From positions 393,985 to 457,984 of the forward strand of contig JAEVLN010000003.1 of NCBI GenBank assembly GCA_018350325.1: a DNA stretch of 64,000 nucleotides, read 5' to 3'. The notes under the pieces are model-generated. The model was not told where the DNA came from. It searched no databases and saw only the letters and a list, made by a program, of their open reading frames with translations. Position 1 is the first letter of the stretch. Every line of letters starts with the position of its first letter. The stretch comes from Globodera rostochiensis (Eukaryota; Nematoda; Chromadorea; Rhabditida; Heteroderidae). A program made the translations under genes and the position numbers. Of this stretch, positions 56,708-64,000 are shown in pieces.

Positions 56708-58089
56708 ATGCATCCAATGTTCTGCTTCGTTGTGCTGGCGGCCATCGTGGGCATTGAGGGGCAATTGGAGAATGTTGAGCCCAAAAAAGATGTAAAAGTG
56801 CAGTCATTTGAGAATTATAAATTAAAAAAATAAAGTCGACGATATGAATCAAATGGTCTGTTTAGAAGAATTTGTTAAGTTTAATAATAAAACAATATTT
56901 TATATCATGTGCAAAATATCAAATTAATTTTCAAAAATCGATGTTAATAAACAAAACAAAAATTAACTTTAATTAGAACACACTAATTTGTAAATTTTGT
57001 AGGACTCGACCGCGGGCATTGGATTGCAATTGGAGAATGTGGATCTCAAAAAAGATGACAAAGTGCAGTCACTTTTCAATCAAATCAAAAACCAAATAAC
57101 GACTGTTTATGGATAAAAAAATTTTAATTAACCCAAAATAAATCAAGAATCAATTTACTAATAGATCCCGGTGAAAAAAAATCGTGAGAGTTCAAAATTT
57201 ACCATTTACCGGGAGCGGGACTCCCGCCTTTCTCCGCGGAAGTTCCGCTCCCGCGGGCTTAATAAGCAAAAAAAAAAAAAAAATTCATGAATTAATAAAT
57301 TTCAATGAGAAAACTCTGTTTTGTAGGAATGGACACGAGCCATGGAAGAAGAGGTGCGCAAAGAGATTGAAAAAAGACTGAAGGATCTGCCGAGCCCAAG
57401 TGTGAGTGCAGTCATTTTTTTCAATTAAATCACGGCATTCATCAATTAAGGTCTTTATGGAAGTGCTCGACGTGGGCAACTGCCGGAAGACGGTGAAGGC
57501 GTACTGCCCCTGCGGTTGGGCAAAGTGCGTTCCGAGAGCGAACTATTCGTGCACGAATGAGCTTACAAAATGTTGCCCCGTCAACTATGACCTGAAATGC
57601 TGCGAGTCCGAAAAAGTAAAAGCAAACTTAAAATAATTATATTTCAGCAAATTTAGGAGTGCATCAAAGCTTGCATTCAACGTTATGATAAGCAGTGGGG
57701 AGCAAGGGTATGAACTTTGCCAATTTTTAATGGATCTTGTTTAATAAAATACGATAATTTTTTGAAGCTTTTTAGGAATAAGAGAGGCCTAACGGTACCG
57801 CGAGGCGTCACTAGGGAAATTTTTACAATTTTAATGGATCTTGATTAATGATTTGTAACCAAACGTTTTTAAATACGTTAATTTTTTGAAGCTTTTTTTA
57901 CAAAATTGGCAATCTTTGTTAAGAAAATTAAAGCAAAAAAATTCAAAAAGATGCCGACCCGTAGAGGCGCAAATCCCCCGAAAGTCACTCTAATTCAAAA
58001 ATTTTCAGCAGCGCTACGATTTGTGTAAACGTTCTTGCCGCCGTGAGAAGGTCCTCTCGGCTGTAAGACTTTTGTGCCAATGCATTTAA
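56708..58089 (+). CDS. Small secreted Cys-rich protein, member 4
   Basis: Exons 56708-56791, 57003-57062, 57327-57401, 57451-57615, 57657-57707 and 58009-58089, all in phase. Leader MHPMFCFVVLAAIVGIEG; second LENVDLKK exon; charged helix EWTRAMEEEVRKEIEKRL; Cys core CRKTVKAYCPCGWAKCV and SCTNELTKCCPVNYDLKCC; then ECIKACIQRYDKQW and a last exon with CKRSC and CQCI. This is the most diverged full-length member and shows that the six-exon structure is ancestral. Secreted; function unknown. Confidence 0.7.
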
Positions 58090-59187
58090 TTAATCTATAA
58101 CACCAAATTTAGTGCAACTGCATCAAAAGAGAGGCATTTTATACCGTTGTAAGAGTTTGAATATATTCAATTACATATTGTTCCAAAAGAATTAAAGAGA
58201 TAAATTCAAAATATTTTTTGCTAATCGAATTCGTTTTTAATTAATTAGTCATGGTTACTTTACTTCAAATTTAGAATGATTGCGTCTATGCATGCGTGGG
58301 CAAGCTGTGAAAATGTGCGCCTCTAAAAATGCGACTTTTTGGGATTTTCAATATTTTTTTGTGCTAACAAATAAATATTCGCCACAATTTAATCATAGAA
58401 TAAATTCATTTTCATCACTTTTTGACTCAAATTTTCTGTTGCAATTAATAAAAAATCCAAAAATATAAAAACAAAAAAAACCAACAAGATTAAATATTTT
58501 ACAATACCAAATTAATCTTTCAAAAAAATAACCCAAAAAGTTATATTTATGAATTAAATCAAATTTAATGAGCAACACTCTAACTTTTATAACCCTTGAC
58601 CGCGTTTGCAAGGCCAATCGCTGACGCTTTAGCCCACTTGCCAATTGTTTGTAATATGTTACAAAATGTTTTATGTCCTAAAATCCGAAAAGTCGCGCAA
58701 ATTCAAAATCTTTTGTTGCTTAACTAGTGCACGGATCCGGACCAGATCCTGGCCGGATTTTCCGGTCCGGACCAGATCCTGGCCGGATTTTCCGGTCCGG
58801 ACCAGATCCTGGCCGGATTTTCCGGTCCGGACCAGATCCTGGCCGGATTTTCCGGTCCAGACCAGATCCTGGCCGGATTTTCCGGTCCGGATGGGTTGAG
58901 TGAGCACTTACGGATTTCAATCCGGAAAACTTCTCCGGCACAAGCCTGTAAATCCGGGTACAAATCCGGATCCGGCGAATTATGTACCCGCATTTTAATT
59001 ATATTGTCCTTGTAATTAACAAAAACAAAAACAACAACAACAACAAAAGTTGCTCTAACTAACTACCAGATGCCGTTGAAAGAGTTTGAACATATTCAAT
59101 TTTTTGTTCCAAAAGAATTATAAAGATAAGTTTAAAGAAATCGACTGGTTTTATGGATAGAAGAATTTGTTAAGTTTAATAATAAAA
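58090..59187. other. Non-coding region with 30-bp array
   Basis: 58735-58890 contains five 30-bp units (CCAGATCCTGGCCGGATTTT), possibly the interior of a short element whose ends read TAGTGCAC and GAGCACTTA. The rest is AT-rich with no gene. Confidence 0.6.
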
Positions 59188-62100
59188 CACAAACACTCCG
59201 GTCCCCATCGCTCACCACTACACTACAACATTCGACAAAGCGTTAATGCTTAAATCCAATACATAAAACGAAAAAATCCTGGTCTGAGTTCCCGGACATG
59301 ATCAAGATTTTGGAAATGACCAGGATCATCAGGACTTACCAGGAGTAAATCCTGGTTCTCAGGATATCCTGATCAGGGCTAGGCGAAACTTCGGCTTCGA
59401 GTTTCGCAAAATTTCGGGTATTTTGGGGTTTGTTCAATTACGTAAAAGGGTTGTTTTCATAAATTTCTCGTCATTTTTAGCTCTCATTTAGTGACAAAGT
59501 GCCGATAGGCGCCGCCGTCAAGCATAGTCTCGTCAAAAAGTGATACAAATACTGTCCGAAGTCCGGTGCCATGTCCGGGCTCGAGTATAATTTAATTGAC
59601 TGAGATTTTTACATATAAAATAGACGCTAGGTATATCTGAAACGCCGAATTATCGCTTACAATAGCGTATAAGTCTGCTATGTAGAGGGTCACGCATTTT
59701 CATAAAAAGAATGTGATGTAGTTTTGGTATATTTTCAGCGTCTCACTAAAATTTTAAAAAGTAAATTAATCTTTAAGTCGAATAGGAATTGTTAGGGTTA
59801 TTGCGAACAATTGCATTTAATCAAAACATGTCCAAGTGAAAAACTAAAAATATTAAAACAAACTTAGTGCTGCTTCAAAGATCGCCCACCCAAATATAAG
59901 GAATATGAATGTCAGCAATGCAATAAGGTAATTTGGATATTTAATAATTAGTGTAAACTTTATAAATTAGCAACAAAAATGTGAAAAACACGATTTATGG
60001 ATTTCTCACAGAATCAAGCTTTATGTAAAACAAAAATTTTAGATTTGTTGAAAATTTTAGTGCTGGAATCGCTGCCTTCTCCAATGCCATACTCGCCTGG
60101 AAGTAGTAAGAGTTTGTAAATTTGAGACGATTTTAGAGATATTTTTTGCTCTAATTCATGTTTTCAAATGTACTATATTATTACAAATTTAGTATGATTG
60201 CACTTTGGGATGCATGGCTTATGGCTTTCATGAAGGTTTTTGCAAGGTATTTGATTGACTATGTAAAAAGTGTCTAAACCGGGGAGGTGGGAGAGAAGCG
60301 GCTGAGGTTGGCGAGTTCAAAGCAGACATGGGCACGGATAAAAATTTTTAAATCCGTGTCCGGATTATCCGTGCCTTTTGTATCCGTCTCATTTTTCAAA
60401 AATCATATCTGTTCCTTCCGTTATCCGGAAACAGCAGATTTACAGCGGATATATCCGGATAAGATTTTTTATATTCGTATCCGTCCGTTTTTTGAAATTC
60501 CGTCCGTATCCGGATAATCCGCGGATATCCGGATATCCGTGCCCATGACTGCTTCAAAGTTGAGCTGCAACTCGGATTGGATGAAGGTCATTTTCGTAGA
60601 GTTGAATTATGAAGAAATTAAAATCCAATTTTACGTCATGCTTTACTTGTTTCATTCAGTACTATTTAGGGCCTGCCATGATACTTTGTGATGGTCACCC
60701 ACCTTCTTGTTCGGGGCAATCTTCTTATGATTATTGGACAAATATGAGATTATAAAGATATTTTAATATTTGGAAATTCGCAGTATTGGAAGAACCCAGT
60801 AGAAAGAAATTACAATAAACGGGGATGCTACTTTTATGCTCGAAAAATCTCCAAAATAGGCGTCTAAATAGATTCGAAAAATTGCCAAAATAGGCTCCAA
60901 ACCCCGGGTTCGTAAGCAAAAATGGGTGCAAAAATAACAATAATGACAAAAACGTGTTTTTAGCAAGTTATTTCACATCTTTTTTGAAAATGATTTTTTG
61001 AAATATCGAAAATCTTGAAAACTTCGATCCAAGGGCTGTATTGGACAAAACAAAACAAAAAAGTTGCTTTTATGTGGAGCATTAACTCGCAAAAATAGGT
61101 AAAAAGCTAAAAATAGCATCCTTGCTAATTAAATAAAAAACAAAATTTATTAAAATTTATAAAAATATTTGTTTTTTTTAAATACCAAAAATTGTTTATA
61201 ATGTGAATTTCCAAAAAATGTCCTAAAACGCTTGTACTTTTTATTTCAAATGCCTTTTGTGTATTTCTTTGCCATTATGTAACCCAACCTCGCACAAGAA
61301 TGCCACTTTCATATCCTCTACTCTATTTTATGAATAAATTTGGTCAAATAACATCGTTGAAACGTGCAGATTCCCTCTTTAAGCAAAAAGGAAAAACTAC
61401 CAAATACAATGTGAATCTTGAAATTTTTTAAACATTTACTACCTGAACACCTGTTGTAAATAAATATTCTGATTTTTTTGGAAACTACCAAATTTAGGGT
61501 TGGTCCCCGACCCCTCGGGGGGAGTGGGTATCGTTTCGTACCCGGCCGTTTCGTTCCCAACCATTTTTACATATAAAATAGACGCCAGGTATATCTGGAA
61601 CTTCAAATTATTACTAACAATACTTGAGGAGGTAATAATAGCGTATAAAACTTTGACAAGCATAGTTCTACGAGATTTAAGCTTGTCAGTAAAAAAATGA
61701 ATAATTTTGGTTTCAGATTCAATCCCCGATTATGATAGCTTATTACAGCTCTTCACGCGCTTAGAGCCTAAACCTAAGCCTAAGCCTACCTAAGCTTATT
61801 TGTTAGGCCTAGCCTAGAGTGGCTTTGTTTGCTGTCAAAGTCGTGTGTAAACGCACAACGTTTTAGTGAGACGCTGAAAATATACCAAAACTACATCACA
61901 TTCTTTTTATGAAAATGCGTGACCCTCTACATAGCAGACTTATACGCTATTGTAAGCGATAATTCGGCGTTTCAGATATACCTAGCGTCTATTTTATATG
62001 TAAAAATCTCAGTCAATTAAATTATACTCGAGCCCGGACATGGCACCGGACTTCGGACAGTATTTGTATCACCAATTTTTTGACGAGACTATGCTTGACG

Positions 62101-62428
62101 GCGGCGCCTATCGGCACTTTGTCACTAAATGAGAGCTAAAAATGACGAGAAATTTATGAAAACAACCCTTTTACGTAATTGAACAAACCCCAAAATACCT
62201 GAAATTTTGCGAAACTCGAAGCCGAAGTTTCGCCTAGCCCTGATCAGGATATCCTGAGAACCAGGATTTACTCCTGGTAAGTCCTGATGATCCTGGTCAT
62301 TTCCAAAATCTTGATCATGTCCGGGAACTCAGACCAGGATTTTTTCGTTTTATGTATTGGATTTAAGCATTAACGCTTTGTCGAATGTTGTAGTGTAGTG
62401 GTGAGCGATGGGGACCGGAGTGTTTGTG
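59188..62428. mobile_element. 3.2-kb element with about 565-bp inverted terminal repeats
   Basis: The arms 59188-59751 and 61861-62428 are nearly identical inverted copies starting CACAAACACTCCGG. Each carries the AAGCGTTAATGCTTAAATCC block, an ATCCTGG patch, CAATTACGTAAAAGGGTTG, a GGCGCC core and a run ending GCGTCTCACTAAAA. The 2.1-kb middle has no transposase-like frame and contains another nested element (60323-60551). I could not find a convincing target duplication. It is a foldback-type or long-TIR non-autonomous DNA transposon. Arm similarity implies recent insertion or conversion. Solo arms occur at 8455 and 16430. Confidence 0.85.
60323..60551. mobile_element. hAT-like MITE nested in the long-TIR element
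   Basis: 229 bp, ends CAGACATGGGCACGGATA and, inverted, CAGTCATGGGCACGGATA, flanked by GTTCAAAG (60315-60322) and CTTCAAAG (60552-60559). Interior is degenerate ATATCCG words. Same family as 28954-29148. Confidence 0.85.
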
Positions 62429-62659
62429 AGGTTGTGTTCAAAGTCCTATTTTGTGTAAATTGTTTTTTTAAACTTTCGGTAAGCATCTTTGAGAAACAAT
62501 CATTCACTTTGTTCGTTTGGCAACAAAATTTAGCCCCGACCCCGACAATTTGGTTTTCCCCGACCCGACCACCGACATGGCCAACCCCGGCCTCCCCAAC
62601 CCCCGACTTTCCCGCCCCGAAGGTCAGGGAACAACCTTAACGTCAAAGTGTCAGCCGAC

Positions 62660-62903
62660 TAACTTTATTCACTTCCGGACGTTCAATCGGCGCACTTTTA
62701 ACCCGTGGACAAATCCCTTCGGCGACGGCCAACGCTTTGACAGTCCGGAACAATGCGCCGCCAATGGGTCAACGACGGCGTGGAAGTACAGAGACGGCTT
62801 TTTGGTGAGCGAAGAGGGCATTGGCAAAGTGTTGGACGGAATCATCCGAAGAACGCGCGAAGAATACGAGAACACTCTGCGGAGATTGAAACTGACAAAT
62901 TAA
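62660..62903 (+). CDS. Last exon of an unrecognised gene (partial)
   Basis: A frame reading NPWTNPFGDGQRFDSPEQCA, then WKYRDGFLVSEEGIGKVLDG and a charged tail EEYENTLRRLKLTN before the stop at 62901-62903. Composition is coding-like. The first 16 residues are duplicated at 16358-16293. Upstream exons are not visible because the long-TIR element ends only about 230 bp before; the upstream exon may correspond to the one near 16941-17815. The 3' end is partly repeated at 63085-63180. Function unknown. Confidence 0.5.
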
Positions 62904-63438
62904 ACAAATCTAATTTCGATTCAATTTAATTTCAATTAACTTTACGCGTTCCCTCCAATTCATTTCATCTTTAATGGGCAATTTGTTTTAAAATAATTTT
63001 AATATTTCAATCAAAAAACTTTCTTCTATTTTTATTGTTTATTTTAAATGAAGAATAGTGCCAAAAATTGTTGCAACCATGCCTACCTGAGATTCTGCGG
63101 AAATTGAAACTGACAAATTAAACAAATTAAATTTCAATTCACTTTACGGGTTCCCCCAGTTCACATCTTTAATGGACAAATATTTTTTAATTATTTTAAT
63201 CTTTCATTCGATATTTCATTTAATATTATTTATGCTTACACTTTTTTCGTTCCAGACATTTACCATTTTTATGACTCACAACCGTTTCAATAAACAAATG
63301 ATTGCTCCGTCCATTCGGCTAAATCGCCATTCATTCACATTCCGACGCACAATATTTTATATTTAGAAAAGGAATTAGTTTAAAAAAATATCCAAATTGT
63401 TCATTTCTTTTAATAGAAAAATCAAATAAATTTTGAAA
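62904..63438. other. Intergenic DNA and upstream region of the Ly6-like gene
   Basis: 63085-63180 repeats the 3' end and flank of the previous exon. 63225-63380 is the block also found at 42345-42500 (CCGTCCATTCGGCTAAATCG), a likely promoter region. Confidence 0.5.
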
Positions 63439-64000
63439 ATGATTAGCTTTATCGCTTTTGGTATTGTTATGGTGTCTGCTGCCGAGGGTAAGAAAATTCA
63501 GCAAAGTTTCATTATTAAATATGCCCTAAGGCCTGAAATGCGGCGTCAAGTACGACGTTGGCGAAAAATTCACACAGGACACACTGGACGAGTTCGATTG
63601 TGTCGTCGATGGCCACCAATGCGTTTACGCCGAGTGTTTGGGGGGACAAAGTAATTAATGGTTAATTTGTGTTAATTAAATTAGAGTTGGTTGGTTGCAC
63701 AAAAATCCCAAAGTTTTTTGGAACAAATTGTCGACCAATAAAACGCCAATTTTATTTGTTTAGGCCCCGCTTGGCCCAAATTCGCGGACTGCAAAGATCC
63801 GAACAGCGTGAACTGCACGCATTTAACACGGGAATGTGAAGCGCAGGGTGGCAAGAGCTGTTGCTACGTGTGCGGCACGGATTTGTGCAACAACAAAGGG
63901 TGGACCTGCGGCGCCAAGTAATCAATTACATTATTCAAATTAATTATTTGAAATGCTTTAAAGGCCGTCCACCCCCGAGGCGACAACGTCAACAACCACT
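63439..64000 (+). CDS. Ly6/uPAR-like three-finger protein, continues past window
   Basis: Exons 63439-63487 (leader MISFIAFGIVMVSAAEG), 63531-63650 (LKCGVKYDVGEKF to CVYAECLGG), 63764-63917 (DCKDPNSVNCTHLTRECEAQ, then CCYVCGTDLCNNK) and 63964 onward (PSTPEATTSTTT) join in phase. The terminal CC...DLCN pattern and Cys spacing are typical of Ly6/uPAR or activin-receptor-like three-finger domains. The Thr/Ser linker should be followed by a hydrophobic tail, as in the paralogue at 7143-7306, but that part lies outside the window. Expected to be secreted and anchored at the cell surface; ligand unknown. Confidence 0.75.

Noticed and set aside
59188..62428. Retrovirus-like element with LTRs
   Set aside because: The terminal repeats are inverted, not direct, and no gag/pol-like frame is present.
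1..64000. tRNA, rRNA or other structured RNA genes
   Set aside because: I found no convincing tRNA boxes or rRNA segments by eye; a covariance search would be needed to exclude them.

Overview
This is a nuclear, intron-rich animal window, almost certainly nematode. The evidence is short introns with TTTCAG/TTTAG-type acceptors, an AT-rich background with GC-richer exons, an astacin protease with EGF-like and CUB-like tails, small secreted cysteine-rich gene families, and very dense short repeats. A plant-parasitic (tylenchid) nematode would fit, but the species cannot be read from the sequence alone.

Layout. 1-9.5 kb: mostly repeats (a 60-unit 30-bp array, a 25-bp array, a 36-bp array), one small Ly6-like gene on the minus strand that lacks its main cysteine exon, and debris of genes seen intact elsewhere. 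10-16 kb (-): a decaying copy of a very long astacin-family gene. 16.3-17.8 kb: an exon split by a hAT-like element. 18.6-25.1 kb (+): trehalase followed immediately by a cathepsin B-like protease (copy A). 25.6-32.3 kb (-): the apparently intact astacin copy. 33.3-39.2 kb (-) and 48.2-54.2 kb (-): trehalase/cathepsin copies B and C, offset by about 15 kb. 40.4-45.4 and 56.7-58.1 kb (+): a family of small secreted cysteine-rich proteins. 59.2-62.4 kb: a 3.2-kb element with about 565-bp inverted terminal repeats. 63.4 kb to the end (+): an intact Ly6-like gene that runs off the window.

Main observation. In all three trehalase/cathepsin copies the last trehalase exon has no stop before a conserved splice donor. 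The next, phase-matched exon is the cathepsin B propeptide, which has no start codon or signal peptide of its own, and the gap is as small as 68 bp. The simplest reading is one gene encoding a secreted trehalase-cathepsin B fusion of about 998 residues (B and C). Copy A has lost the final splice donor and would end about 30 residues early. The astacin gene likewise carries a long unrecognised N-terminal region, joined in phase over at least ten exons.

The window also documents repeat dynamics. Comparing duplicated blocks gives filled and empty sites for short hAT-like elements with 8-bp target duplications, and shows intron-borne minisatellites whose length differs between paralogues.
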